Positions 25,063-32,926 of a stretch of DNA of 64,000 bases are shown in pieces. The stretch lies in assembly GCF_000956465.1 (NCBI RefSeq), contig NZ_JYJA01000030.1:1-64000 (forward strand), given 5' to 3'. This DNA is from Microbacterium trichothecenolyticum (GTDB lineage: Bacteria; Actinomycetota; Actinomycetes; Actinomycetales; Microbacteriaceae). The stretch's first letter is position 1. Each line of letters starts with the position of its first letter. The position numbers were made by a program, and so were the translations under genes. The notes beneath the pieces are model-generated. The model did no database searches, had not been told where the DNA came from, and was given only the letters and a program-made list of their open reading frames with translations.

Positions 25063-27018
25063 CTACGCCTGCAGGCGACCGGCGAGGCGGGTCGCCGTCA
25101 TGTACGCGATGGCCTCGATCGAGATCATCGGGTTGACGCCGGAGGCCGTGGGGAACGTCGAGGCGTCCGCGACGACGAGGTTCGGCACCTCCCACGTGGC
25201 GCCGTCGGGGTCGACCGCGCTCGTGGAGGCGGAGCCGCCCATGCGCGCGGACCCCATGATGTGCAGCGCCGCCATGGAGCACCGGCCCGGACCGTAACCC
25301 GCCGCAGCGCAGCGCGCGATGAAGGCGTCGAGGGGCTCGCCGCCGGCGCGGGTCCACTCGATGCCTGCCTGGTGCCCCGAGAACATGCGCAGCGCGCCGG
25401 CCGCCTCGAGGATTCGGGCGGCACCCGCCACCCCTGCCTGAACGCGTGCGGCGTCGCGGTCCGACAGCAGGTAGTGCATCGTCGGCTCTCCGGACTTGTC
25501 GACACGCACCTCGCCCGCGTCCTGGTCCCGCGTGATCACGCCGACGCTCGAGTAGTGCGCGAGGCGCTTCATCACGTCGAGGTGGGGCCGCGCTCCCCGC
25601 CACGACTGGAACGCGACCGACAGCCCGGGGTTGGCCGCCGCGGTCTCGTACACGGCGCCGTAGCCCGAGCCGTCGAGGTCGGCGTGCTCGGCGGAGTAGC
25701 GCGCCTGCATGGCGCCCTCCCAGGGGCGCACCTCCTCGTCGAACTCCGCCCACACCGCCGTCGCCGGGTGCAGACGCAGATGCGTGCCGATGTTCGGGTT
25801 CGTCAATCCGGAGCGACGCAGCAGCGCCGGCGTCTGGACGGCTCCGCCGGCGGCCACGACCGCGCGGGCACGCACCGTGACGTTGTGGCCGGCGGCGGTG
25901 CGGCCCGACACGCCGGTCGCCCGCCCCGCCGCGGTGTCGACCTTTCGCACGTCGACGCCGGTGTAGAGCCGCGCACCGGCGGTCTCGGCATCCGTCAGCC
26001 ACGTCTTGGTCACCGACTGCTTCGCGCCGATGCGGCACCCGTAGCCGCAGCGGCCGCACTCGGGGCCCGTGTCGCAGCCGACGACGTTGCGCTCGAGCAC
26101 GCCGACGTGCCAACCGAGGTCGGTGAGCCCTCGCTCCATGATGCGGTCGCGTGCAGAGGGCTCGCTGTAGGCGCCGTTGACGCCGAGCCGTGCCCACACC
26201 TGATCGAGTGCGACGTCGTACTCGGGCGTCGTGAACTGCGGCACCCCGTGCGCGGCCCACTCCTCGCGCACGTGGTCGGGCGTGCGGAACGAGGTCGAGA
26301 AGTTCACGACGGTGCCGCCGCCGAGGCATTGCGCCGACAGGATGCTGAGCTGCCCCTCGGCGGTGGCGGAAGGCCCGGGCGCGTAGAGGCGGGCGAGGCC
26401 GCCGAGCTCGCTTCCGTCGAAGTCGCGATCGTCAAAGTAGGCGCCCTTTTCGAGCACGATCACGTCGAGCCCCTGCGCCGCGAGCACCGCAGCCGCCGTC
26501 CCGCCGCCCGCGCCAGAGCCCACGACGACCACGTCGCACGCGAGCGCGAGGTCGGACTCCGGTGTCTGCGGGTGCAGCGGCGGCGTCGCCGCGTCGGCGC
26601 GGGGGCCGGGAGGACCTGGGTAGCCCATGGACGCCCAGAGGGGTGAGGCGCCGTCAGCTCCGGGGGCGACGTAGTACGACAGCATCGCCGCGGACTTCAG
26701 GTTCTGAAACAGCACGCGCTTGAGGGGCACGCGCGAGTCCGACAGGGCGATGAGCGCCGCCTCGCGCTTCGCGGCCGGCAGCGTCGAGAACCGGCGCGGG
26801 CCGATGCCGAGGAGCACGCCGCCGAGGGGCGTGTCCCACAGCGAGAGCACGCGGGCGAGGAGTTCCGCCTCCCCCTTGCGGGGATTCGCCTCGAGCATGC
26901 CCTCGGCGATCGCAACCGCACCCAGCCGGCTGGCCGAGGGGATTCCGTTGCCGTCGCCGGGAGCGAAGGTGTCGAAGATGGACTCGAATGTCGCCCGCTG
27001 CGCTGCGGTCAACGTCAT
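25063..27018 (-). CDS. GMC family oxidoreductase, long-chain alcohol oxidase-like
   Basis: A 651-residue FAD enzyme. An N-terminal helical region (LTAAQRATFESIFDTFAPGD, about 1-150) resembles that of long-chain fatty-alcohol oxidases. The dinucleotide-binding motif is VVVGSGAGGGTAAAVLA (about 180), then QCLGGGTVVNFSTSFR, a Cys-rich loop GCDTGPECGRCGYGCRIG, AGGAVQTPALLRRSG (GMC signature 2), and the C-terminal ASTFPTASGVNPMISIEAIA with the active-site region. The start MTLTAAQ is preferred to the longer frame that runs into the promoter. The electron acceptor (oxygen or a dehydrogenase partner) is unresolved. Confidence 0.9.
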   Translation of the reverse strand: MTLTAAQRATFESIFDTFAPGDGNGIPSASRLGAVAIAEGMLEANPRKGEAELLARVLSLWDTPLGGVLLGIGPRRFSTLPAAKREAALIALSDSRVPLKRVLFQNLKSAAMLSYYVAPGADGASPLWASMGYPGPPGPRADAATPPLHPQTPESDLALACDVVVVGSGAGGGTAAAVLAAQGLDVIVLEKGAYFDDRDFDGSELGGLARLYAPGPSATAEGQLSILSAQCLGGGTVVNFSTSFRTPDHVREEWAAHGVPQFTTPEYDVALDQVWARLGVNGAYSEPSARDRIMERGLTDLGWHVGVLERNVVGCDTGPECGRCGYGCRIGAKQSVTKTWLTDAETAGARLYTGVDVRKVDTAAGRATGVSGRTAAGHNVTVRARAVVAAGGAVQTPALLRRSGLTNPNIGTHLRLHPATAVWAEFDEEVRPWEGAMQARYSAEHADLDGSGYGAVYETAAANPGLSVAFQSWRGARPHLDVMKRLAHYSSVGVITRDQDAGEVRVDKSGEPTMHYLLSDRDAARVQAGVAGAARILEAAGALRMFSGHQAGIEWTRAGGEPLDAFIARCAAAGYGPGRCSMAALHIMGSARMGGSASTSAVDPDGATWEVPNLVVADASTFPTASGVNPMISIEAIAYMTATRLAGRLQA

Positions 27019-27086
27019 GGGTGCCTCCAGGTGCGCCGTTGCTGCCGCCAGCATGCACCATCCTGCCGGCTCCAGGCAAGCTTTAA

Positions 27087-27102
27087 GTGAATCGCGATTC
27101 AC
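27087..27102. promoter_or_regulatory. 16-bp perfect palindrome upstream of the GMC gene
   Basis: GTGAATCGCGATTCAC, 69 bases before the GMC start codon in the 304-bp gap to the secreted-protein gene. It has the form of a TetR-family operator, but no TetR gene is adjacent, so the regulator would be elsewhere. The same gap also has TGAGAA-CA-TTCTCA (27143-27156). I see nothing else recognisable between 27103 and 27322 except moderately GC-poor leader sequence. Confidence 0.6.
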
Positions 27103-27322
27103 AGCCTCCAGCACGCATTCAAGGCTCACCGAGGCTTCCGCGTGAGAACATTCTCATCCTCCGATCAGGCCTTTCCCGCAAAAGCGCTCTCACGTTCCGT
27201 CCAGGAAAACACCGGGAACCGTCCAGACACCATGAGGCAGACTCGGGGACTTGTGCGTCCGACCCGAAGGCGCGCAGGCGCCGATACCCGCGGCGCGAAA
27301 CCCGAAGGATCGTACGTTCGTC

Positions 27323-28216
27323 ATGCATTCAGACCAGTCACTCACGCCTGCCCGCCGTTCACGCCGCCGCTTCTTCGTGCCCGCCGTCGCCACCGGAGCC
27401 GCGCTCGGCGTGCTCCTCACGACGGGCCTCACGCTCGCTTCTCCGGCACTCGCCGCCGCCGCGCCGCTGGCCGCCTCGGCGATCGCGTCCGCCACCGCGC
27501 CCGAAGCGACCGCTGATTCGTTCCGCGATATCCGCTCCGATGCGCAGAGCACCCTCCTGTCGGCTCGCGTCGCGCTGAGCGACGCCGCCTCGGTCACCGC
27601 CGACATCGCCGCCGCAGGCCTCGACCTGGGCATCGACGACACCTCCGTCGCCACCGCCGGCCTCGAGCAGGCGGCCGACCGGCTCGCGAAGCTCGACCTC
27701 GTTCCGATGCTCCTCGTTCCGGGGCTCACCGCCGAAGCGAGCGGCGCCACCGAGACGGTGAAGGCCCGCGTGACAGAGCTCCGCGAGCACCTCGCCGCTG
27801 CCAAGGAGAAGAAGGCCGCAGAGGAGGCGGCAGCCGCAGCCGCAGCCGCTGCCGCAGAGGCGCAGCGCCAGGCGGAAGAGGCCGCCGCCGCGCTCGCCGC
27901 CGCGAACACCCCCGAGGGCGCCAAAGCGACCGCGCGCCAGATGGCCGCCTCGCAGTACGGGTGGGGCGACGGCCAGTTCTCGTGCCTCGAGTCGCTCTGG
28001 AACAAGGAATCGAGCTGGAACTACCAGGCCTACAACGCCGGAAGCGGCGCGACGGGCATCCCGCAGTCGCTTCCCGGCAACAAGATGGCCAGCGCCGGAG
28101 CCGACTGGCAGACCAACGCCGCCACCCAGATCGCGTGGGGCCTCGGCTACATCGCGGGCTCCTACGGCACGCCGTGCGCCGCGTGGGGCCACTCGCAGGC
28201 CACCGACTGGTACTGA
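27323..28216 (+). CDS. Secreted lysozyme-like / aggregation-promoting-factor-type protein
   Basis: A 297-residue exported protein. A basic N-terminus (PARRSRRRFF) and hydrophobic stretch end in LASPALAAAAP, a signal peptide cleaved near residue 43. A long Ala/Glu/Lys coiled coil (about 160-215, KEKKAAEEAAAAAAAAAAEAQ) links to a C-terminal transglycosylase-like domain: GWGDGQFSCLESLWNKESSW, AYNAGSGATGIPQSLPG and YGTPCAAWGHSQATDWY, with the catalytic Glu in NKESSW and two Cys that may pair. It probably remodels peptidoglycan at the cell surface. A strong terminator follows. Confidence 0.88.
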   Translation: MHSDQSLTPARRSRRRFFVPAVATGAALGVLLTTGLTLASPALAAAAPLAASAIASATAPEATADSFRDIRSDAQSTLLSARVALSDAASVTADIAAAGLDLGIDDTSVATAGLEQAADRLAKLDLVPMLLVPGLTAEASGATETVKARVTELREHLAAAKEKKAAEEAAAAAAAAAAEAQRQAEEAAAALAAANTPEGAKATARQMAASQYGWGDGQFSCLESLWNKESSWNYQAYNAGSGATGIPQSLPGNKMASAGADWQTNAATQIAWGLGYIAGSYGTPCAAWGHSQATDWY

Positions 28217-28234
28217 TCAGCCACTCTGAACAAC

Positions 28235-28274
28235 GGATGCCGCACCCCGGCCGCAGTCGCGGGGTGCGGCATCC
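28235..28274. terminator. Bidirectional terminator built from an inverted CGGATGC pair
   Basis: Perfect 15-bp stem GGATGCCGCACCCCG / CGGGGTGCGGCATCC with a 10-base loop between the convergent secreted-protein and DUF899 genes. Confidence 0.9.
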
Positions 28275-28279
28275 GGCAT

Positions 28280-28987
28280 TCAGGCGTGCGCGTGCGCGCC
28301 CGGCCCGTACAGCTCCGCGACCTTCTGCGACGTGAACCATCCGTCGTATGCGTCGGTCTTCGGCCAGCCCTCGGGCGAGTCCTGCCATTCCTCCTGACGG
28401 CCGTACGGGAGCACATCGATCAGCGGGAACGTGTGGCTCAACTGCTCGGTGCCCCGGCCGTTCGTGTGCCACGTGCGGTACACGGTGTCGCCGTCGCGGA
28501 GGAAGACGTTCACCGCGAAACCTCCGCCGGCGGGCGCGTCGACGTCGGCGCCGAACGGACTCCCGGCGGTGGAGTACCAGTCCATGCGGTTGCCCGTGCG
28601 CTCCTTGTACTCGAGCGCTTCGTCGATCGGCCCCTGCGTCACGATGACGAAGCGGGCGTCGTACGCGTCGAGGAAGTCGAGCCGCGTGAACTGCGAGGTG
28701 TAGCCGGTGCAGCCCGGGCAGTGCCACTGCTTCCCCTCGAACCACATGTGGTTGTACACGATGAGCTGCGACTTTCCCTCGAACACGTCGACGAGGCGCA
28801 CCGGGCCGTACTCGCCCATCAGCGTGTAGTCCGGCATCTCCACCATCGGCAGCCTCCTGCGCTGCGCCGCGATGGCGTCGAGCTCGCGCGTCGCCGCCTT
28901 CTCGCGCACGCGGAGCTCATCGAGCTCGCGTCGCCATTGCTCGGCATCGACGACGGGCGGAAGGGCGTTCTGGGTCGAGCTCTGCAT
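28280..28987 (-). CDS. DUF899 thioredoxin-like protein
   Basis: A 235-residue protein of the DUF899 family (thioredoxin fold, predicted disulphide-type reductase). It opens with a helical RELDELRVREKAATRELDAI segment, followed by RRLPMVEMPDYTLMGEYGPV and NHMWFEGKQWHCPGCTGY. The last holds the CPGC pair in the thioredoxin active-site position (about 90). FVIVTQGPIDEALEYKERTG and the Asp-rich C-terminus are typical. Start at MQSSTQNALPP. An operator-like sequence nearly identical to that of the MFS/TetR pair lies upstream. Confidence 0.88.
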   Translation of the reverse strand: MQSSTQNALPPVVDAEQWRRELDELRVREKAATRELDAIAAQRRRLPMVEMPDYTLMGEYGPVRLVDVFEGKSQLIVYNHMWFEGKQWHCPGCTGYTSQFTRLDFLDAYDARFVIVTQGPIDEALEYKERTGNRMDWYSTAGSPFGADVDAPAGGGFAVNVFLRDGDTVYRTWHTNGRGTEQLSHTFPLIDVLPYGRQEEWQDSPEGWPKTDAYDGWFTSQKVAELYGPGAHAHA

Positions 28988-29013
28988 CGGAACCTCCGAG
29001 TGTCGAGTGCGTA

Positions 29014-29030
29014 TGTTGACACTGTACACA
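29014..29030. promoter_or_regulatory. Operator candidate upstream of DUF899 gene
   Basis: TGTTGACACTGTACACA, 27 bases before the DUF899 start codon. It matches the site at 17443-17459 at 15 of 17 positions, suggesting the TetR protein encoded at 17500 or a close paralogue also controls this gene. Confidence 0.65.
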
Positions 29031-29113
29031 TCTGAACGCCCCGGTCAAGGGCCCTCGTCGCCACCAGGCGAGGGCACTCAGGAAATCGATCACGGAAACA
29101 TAACAACGACCTC

Positions 29114-29142
29114 TTGCCAGCGTTATCTGGCCGTTATAGAGT
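29114..29142 (+). promoter_or_regulatory. Promoter of small RNA copy 1
   Basis: -35 TTGCCA (29114-29119), 17-base spacer, -10 TAGAGT (29137-29142), close to the vegetative TTGACA/TANNNT pattern. The spacer is identical to that of copy 2 and contains the direct repeat CGTTAT-CTGGC-CGTTAT. A-rich sequence with GATCACGGAAA lies just upstream. Confidence 0.75.
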
Positions 29143-29148
29143 GCTTGC

Positions 29149-29255
29149 ACGGTAGTTGTTTTGCTGTGGCAGCTACCGGCATGTGATTGCAGGACACTCT
29201 TGGTGCAAGGGACAAGGGCCGGTCGGTAGCCTCTCCGACCGGCCCTTCACTTTTG
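29149..29255 (+). ncRNA. Small RNA, tandem copy 1
   Basis: A predicted transcript of about 107 nt. Hairpin 1 pairs CGGTAGTTG (29150-29158) with CAGCTACCG (29170-29178) around an 11-base loop. Hairpin 2 pairs TTGCA (29187-29191) with TGCAA (29204-29208) around GGACACTCTTGG. A textbook terminator follows: a 13-bp perfect stem AAGGGCCGGTCGG / CCGACCGGCCCTT (29214-29247) and CACTTTTG. The only ATG is followed at once by TGA, so it is not a peptide gene. The element recurs 257 bases downstream with about four differences. I do not recognise it as 6S, 6C, Ms1 or another named RNA. Confidence 0.8.
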
Positions 29256-29370
29256 TCCGCTGGCCAGGACATCTGCCACGCCCGGTCGACCACTGGCGAT
29301 GACCGTCGGCACCCGTGCATCCAGGATCCGGGCGCACCTGGGAAGATCACGAAAAGATCACAGAAAACGC

Positions 29371-29399
29371 TTGTCAGCGTTATCTGGCCGTTATAGAGT
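29371..29399 (+). promoter_or_regulatory. Promoter of small RNA copy 2
   Basis: -35 TTGTCA (29371-29376), 17-base spacer identical to copy 1, -10 TAGAGT (29394-29399). Upstream is A-rich GATCACGAAAAGATCACAG, which could act as an UP-like element or activator site. Confidence 0.78.
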
Positions 29400-29405
29400 G
29401 CTCGC

Positions 29406-29515
29406 ACGGTAGTTGTTTTGCTGTGGCAGCTACCGGCATGTGATTGCAGGACACTCTTGGTGCAAGGGAAAAAGGGCCGGTCGGTAGCCTCTCCGACCGG
29501 CCCTTACTCTTGCCC
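29406..29515 (+). ncRNA. Small RNA, tandem copy 2
   Basis: A second copy of the small RNA, predicted at about 110 nt. Both hairpins and the terminator (29472-29505) are preserved exactly; hairpin 1 is at 29407-29435. Differences from copy 1 over about 135 bases are one base in the -35 box, one just before the transcript start, and one substitution plus one inserted A in the linker before the terminator. It ends a few bases before the stop codon of the oppositely oriented symporter gene, so the terminator probably serves both. The loop GGACACTCTTGG is the best candidate for target pairing. Confidence 0.8.
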
Positions 29516-29521
29516 TTTGCT

Positions 29522-31138
29522 CTAGTGGCTGACCGCCTTCTCGGCGCCGATGCCGGTGAGCGAGCGGACCTCCATCTCGGACTGCTTCTTCGGGTCCTCC
29601 TGCGTCTTGTCGAGCACGCTCACGATCCAGCCCAGGAAGAAGGCGAGCGGGATCGAGATGATGCCGGGGTTCGACAACGGGAACCACGCGAAGTCGATCG
29701 CGTCGGTCTTCAGCATCGACGTCTCGGAGCCCGAGACCACCGGCGAGAACACGATGAGCAGGATCGCCGAGGCGAGACCGCCGTACATGCTCCACAGAGC
29801 GCCCTTGGTCGTGAACCGCTTCCAGAACAGCGAGTACACGATCGTCGGGAGGTTCGCGGAGGCCGCGACGGCGAAGGCGAGGGCCACGAGGAACGCGACG
29901 TTCTGACCGTTCGCTCCGATGCCGCCGATGATCGCGACGATGCCCATGATGACCACCGTGCGCCGCGCGACCTTCACCTCGGCGCCGGGTTCGGGCTTGC
30001 CCTTCTTGACGACCGACGCGTAGATGTCGTGCGCGAACGACGCGGCGGCGGTGATCGTGAGGCCCGCGACGACCGCGAGGATCGTCGCGAAGGCGATCGC
30101 CGAGATGAGGCCGAGCAGCAGCGGTCCGCCCAGCGAGAACGCGAGCAGAGGAGCGGCCGAGTTCGGGCCGCCGGGTGCCGCGGCGATGACCGCCGGCCCG
30201 ACGAGAGCGGCGGCGCCATAGCCGAGGACCAGCGTGAAGACGTAGAAGATGCCGATGAGCCAGATGGCCCAGACGACGGACTTGCGCGCCTCCTTCGCCG
30301 TGGGCACGGTGTAGAAGCGCATCAGCACGTGCGGCAGGGCCGCGGTGCCGAGCACGAGGGCGAGACCCAGCGACAGGAAGTCGATCTTCGAGGTGTCCGA
30401 GACGCCGTACTTGAGGCCCGGGTCGAGGATCGCCGGGTTCTCGGCGACGGCCACGGCCTTGTCGAGCAGCGCCGAGAAGTCGAAGCCGTTGAGCGCGAGC
30501 ACCCAGACCGTCATCACACCGGCGCCCGCGATGAGGAGTACGGCCTTGATGATCTGCACCCAGGTGGTGCCCTTCATGCCGCCGATGAGCACGTAGAGGA
30601 TCATCAGCGCGCCCACCACCGTGATGACGACGGCCTGGCCGAGCTGGTCGCCGATGCCGAGCAGCAGCGACACCAGGCCACCGGCGCCCGCCATCTGCGC
30701 GAGCAGGTAGAAGAAGCAGACGACGAGCGTCGTCGTCGCCGCGGCGATGCGCACCGGGCGCTGCTTGAGGCGGAACGACAACACGTCGGCCATCGTGAAC
30801 TTGCCGGTGTTGCGCAGCAGCTCCGCGACGAGCAGGAGCGCGACGAGCCAGGCGACGAGGAAGCCGATCGAGTAGAGGAACCCGTCGTAGCCGGTCATCG
30901 CGATCGCGCCGACGATGCCGAGGAACGACGCCGCCGACAAGTAGTCGCCCGCGATCGCGGAGCCGTTCTGGCCGCCCGTGAACGAGCGACCGGCGGCGTA
31001 GTAGTCCGCCGCGGTCTTGTTGTTCCGGCTGGCGCGGAACACGATCACCATCGTGACCGCGACGAACGCGCCGAAGATCGCGATGTTGAGCCAGGGCTCA
31101 CCGGGCGACGTGGTCGCCGCCTCTCCGAAGTGCCGCAT
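29522..31138 (-). CDS. Sodium:solute symporter, cation/acetate (ActP-like)
   Basis: A 538-residue SSS-family permease with about 13 membrane segments. Signatures include AADYYAAGRSFTGGQNGSAIAGDYLSAASFLG (opening region, about 40-75), GGMKGTTWVQIIKAVLL, and ALPHVLMRFYTVPTAKEARKS, typical of acetate/pyruvate permeases. The C-terminal tail is charged. The start codon overlaps the stop of the upstream DUF485 gene by one base (TGATG), giving the usual DUF485-SSS couple. It likely imports a short monocarboxylate with sodium. Confidence 0.93.
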   Translation of the reverse strand: MRHFGEAATTSPGEPWLNIAIFGAFVAVTMVIVFRASRNNKTAADYYAAGRSFTGGQNGSAIAGDYLSAASFLGIVGAIAMTGYDGFLYSIGFLVAWLVALLLVAELLRNTGKFTMADVLSFRLKQRPVRIAAATTTLVVCFFYLLAQMAGAGGLVSLLLGIGDQLGQAVVITVVGALMILYVLIGGMKGTTWVQIIKAVLLIAGAGVMTVWVLALNGFDFSALLDKAVAVAENPAILDPGLKYGVSDTSKIDFLSLGLALVLGTAALPHVLMRFYTVPTAKEARKSVVWAIWLIGIFYVFTLVLGYGAAALVGPAVIAAAPGGPNSAAPLLAFSLGGPLLLGLISAIAFATILAVVAGLTITAAASFAHDIYASVVKKGKPEPGAEVKVARRTVVIMGIVAIIGGIGANGQNVAFLVALAFAVAASANLPTIVYSLFWKRFTTKGALWSMYGGLASAILLIVFSPVVSGSETSMLKTDAIDFAWFPLSNPGIISIPLAFFLGWIVSVLDKTQEDPKKQSEMEVRSLTGIGAEKAVSH

Positions 31139-31506
31139 CAGCGCGCCTCCCCTGCCTTCTCGAACTCGCCGGTCTCGATCTCGTCGCGGATCTCCTCCGC
31201 GAGCGGGTCGAGGCGCTTGTTGGCGTAGTGGACGTACCAGGTCGTGACGGCGAAGGTCGTGACGACCTGCGCCATGCCGAGGACCATCGCGATGTTGACG
31301 CTGCCGAACACCCGGATCGACATGAAGTCGTGGGCGTAGCTGGCGAGGAGGACGTACGCGAAGTACCAGGCCAGGCACGCGCCCAGCACCGGGAAGACGA
31401 AGCTGCGGTGTGTGCGCCGGAGCCGTTGGAATTCGGGTGATGCTTGGACCGCGCTGTAGTCGACCTCTGCGAGGTCCGTCGCGGCGCTGGGGGCTTCGTT
31501 GCCCAT
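31138..31506 (-). CDS. DUF485 membrane protein
   Basis: A 122-residue protein with two membrane segments: FVFPVLGACLAWYFAYVLLA and a second around VNIAMVLGMAQVVTTFAVTT. The helix VQASPEFQRLRRTHRSFVFP before the first segment and the tail VHYANKRLDPLAEEIRDEIE are DUF485 hallmarks. DUF485 proteins are encoded immediately before acetate-type SSS permeases and probably assist them. It is the first gene of the leftward unit; the LytSR unit begins 182 bases away on the other strand. Confidence 0.92.
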   Translation of the reverse strand: MGNEAPSAATDLAEVDYSAVQASPEFQRLRRTHRSFVFPVLGACLAWYFAYVLLASYAHDFMSIRVFGSVNIAMVLGMAQVVTTFAVTTWYVHYANKRLDPLAEEIRDEIETGEFEKAGEAR

Positions 31507-31609
31507 GGGCGTCTCTCCTTCGAGCGGGATCGGCGCGCCCGTCGGCCGCGCCGCTGCGTTGACAGTGCGACCATGCTCGTCTTCGGCCGGTGGGGCCGGG
31601 GGCCGTCGC

Positions 31610-31670
31610 CGTTCGTCGTCGGTGAGCGGCGCCCATGGTGCGACGAACGGCGGCCGACGGACGACGAACG
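31610..31670. promoter_or_regulatory. Three helically phased CGACGAACG repeats (LytTR-site candidate)
   Basis: CGACGAACG occurs at 31641-31649 and 31662-31670 in the same orientation, 21 bases apart start to start. An inverted copy is at 31610-31618, 31 bases from the middle one. LytTR proteins are known to bind paired direct repeats of about 9 bp two helical turns apart. The repeats lie in the divergent region between the DUF485-SSS unit and the histidine kinase gene. Confidence 0.65.
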
Positions 31671-31687
31671 ACGGCTACGCTGGCCGC

Positions 31688-32926
31688 ATGCCCGAGTCGA
31701 TGCTGCTCGCCGCTGCCGCCGGCGTCGTCGCCGGGGCTCTCGCGGTCGGCGTCGTGATCCTGCTCCGGCGCATCGTGGTGGCATCGAAGGAGCTCGGCAC
31801 CGACGTCGAGCAGGCGACGTACCAGACCCTCCACCTGGCGAGCCGGGCCGCCAAGCACCTGCGCGGGGGCATCGCCGAGGGCGACGCGACCCGCGCCGGT
31901 CGCCACCTCAGGGCCCTCCTCGGGTGCGACACGCTCGCGCTCGTCGACCCGTCGGGGCAGGTGACCGTCGAGGGCGACGACGCCGTGCGCGAGATCGCCG
32001 AGCGGCTGGCCGCCGAAGCCCGCGCGTCGGGCCGCACACAGATGCAACGACGGGCGCGGATCGGCGAACGGGAGACGGATGCCGTCGCCGCACCGATCCT
32101 CGCCGGCGGCGTGCCCGCGGGGGCCATCGTCGCGTTCGCGCCGCGCGTGCGGGCCGGGCTCGTGCGCGCGACCGGCGAGGTGGCGGACTGGGTGGCCGCC
32201 CAGGTGGAGCTCGGCGAGCTCGACGCGTCGAGGACCGCGCTCGCCGAGGCCGAGGTCCGCGCGCTCCGCGCGCAGATCAGCCCGCACTTCATCTACAACT
32301 CGCTCAACGCGATCGCCTCCTTCATCAACACCGACCCCGCGAAGGCGCGCGAGCTCGTCCTCGAGTTCGCCGACTTCACGCGGTACTCGTTCCGCCGGCA
32401 CGGCGACTTCACGACCGTCGCCGAGGAGCTCCGCTCTATCGACAGCTACCTGAAGCTCGAGCGCGCGCGCTTCGGCGACCGCCTGAGGGTCACCCTGCAG
32501 ATCGCGCCCGAGGTGCTGTCGACGGTGGTGCCGTTCCTGTCGATCCAGCCCCTCGTCGAGAACGCGGTCCGCCACGGGCTCGAGGGCAAGGAGGGCGGCG
32601 GACGCATCACGATCGAGGCCTCGGATCTGGGAGCGTTCGCCGAGATCAGCGTCGAGGACGACGGCGTCGGCATCGACCCGGTCGTGCTCGAGCGCGCACT
32701 CGCCGGCGGTGCGCCGGGCGAGCACGTGGGTCTGCGCAACGTCGACGCACGGCTCCGGCAGGTGTACGGCGACGAACACGGGCTGGTCGTGGACACGAAC
32801 GTGGGTGCGGGAACGCTGGTGCGGATGCGGGTGCCGAAGTCGCAGCCCGGCCGGGTCGCGGCATCCACCGGTCCCGTGCGTGCGACGGCGACCCTCGAGC
32901 GGCCCGAGGGAAGGCGCGAACCGTGA
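31688..32926 (+). CDS. LytS-type sensor histidine kinase
   Basis: A 412-residue kinase. A single N-terminal membrane helix (MLLAAAAGVVAGALAVGVVI) is followed by a GAF-like region (about 55-170). The His_kinase domain has the phospho-accepting His in RAQISPHFIYNSLNAIASF (about 200), and the HATPase domain has IQPLVENAVRHGLEG and VEDDGVGID. No extracytoplasmic loop is visible, so it may sense a cytoplasmic signal. Its stop overlaps the GTG of the response-regulator gene (GTGA). It heads a four-gene operon ending in a symporter. Confidence 0.93.
   Translation: MPESMLLAAAAGVVAGALAVGVVILLRRIVVASKELGTDVEQATYQTLHLASRAAKHLRGGIAEGDATRAGRHLRALLGCDTLALVDPSGQVTVEGDDAVREIAERLAAEARASGRTQMQRRARIGERETDAVAAPILAGGVPAGAIVAFAPRVRAGLVRATGEVADWVAAQVELGELDASRTALAEAEVRALRAQISPHFIYNSLNAIASFINTDPAKARELVLEFADFTRYSFRRHGDFTTVAEELRSIDSYLKLERARFGDRLRVTLQIAPEVLSTVVPFLSIQPLVENAVRHGLEGKEGGGRITIEASDLGAFAEISVEDDGVGIDPVVLERALAGGAPGEHVGLRNVDARLRQVYGDEHGLVVDTNVGAGTLVRMRVPKSQPGRVAASTGPVRATATLERPEGRREP

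Noticed and set aside
27130..27322. c-di-AMP (ydaO) riboswitch upstream of the secreted lysozyme-like gene
   Set aside because: Such genes often carry it in actinobacteria, and the leader is GC-poor and structured, but I could not find the conserved core motifs in the right order.
29149..29255. Small RNA as a short peptide gene
   Set aside because: The only ATG is immediately followed by TGA, and both copies conserve stems rather than codons.
29149..29515. Identification as 6S, 6C or Ms1 RNA
   Set aside because: Too short, no large internal open bubble, no C-rich hairpin loops; features do not match what I know of those families.
31559..31581. TTGACA at 31559 as the kinase-operon promoter
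   Set aside because: No acceptable -10 sequence at 16-18 bases.
31139..32779. N-terminal extension of the symporter frame across the DUF485 and kinase genes
   Set aside because: The symporter start at 31138 overlaps the DUF485 stop, and the extension has low-complexity shadow composition.
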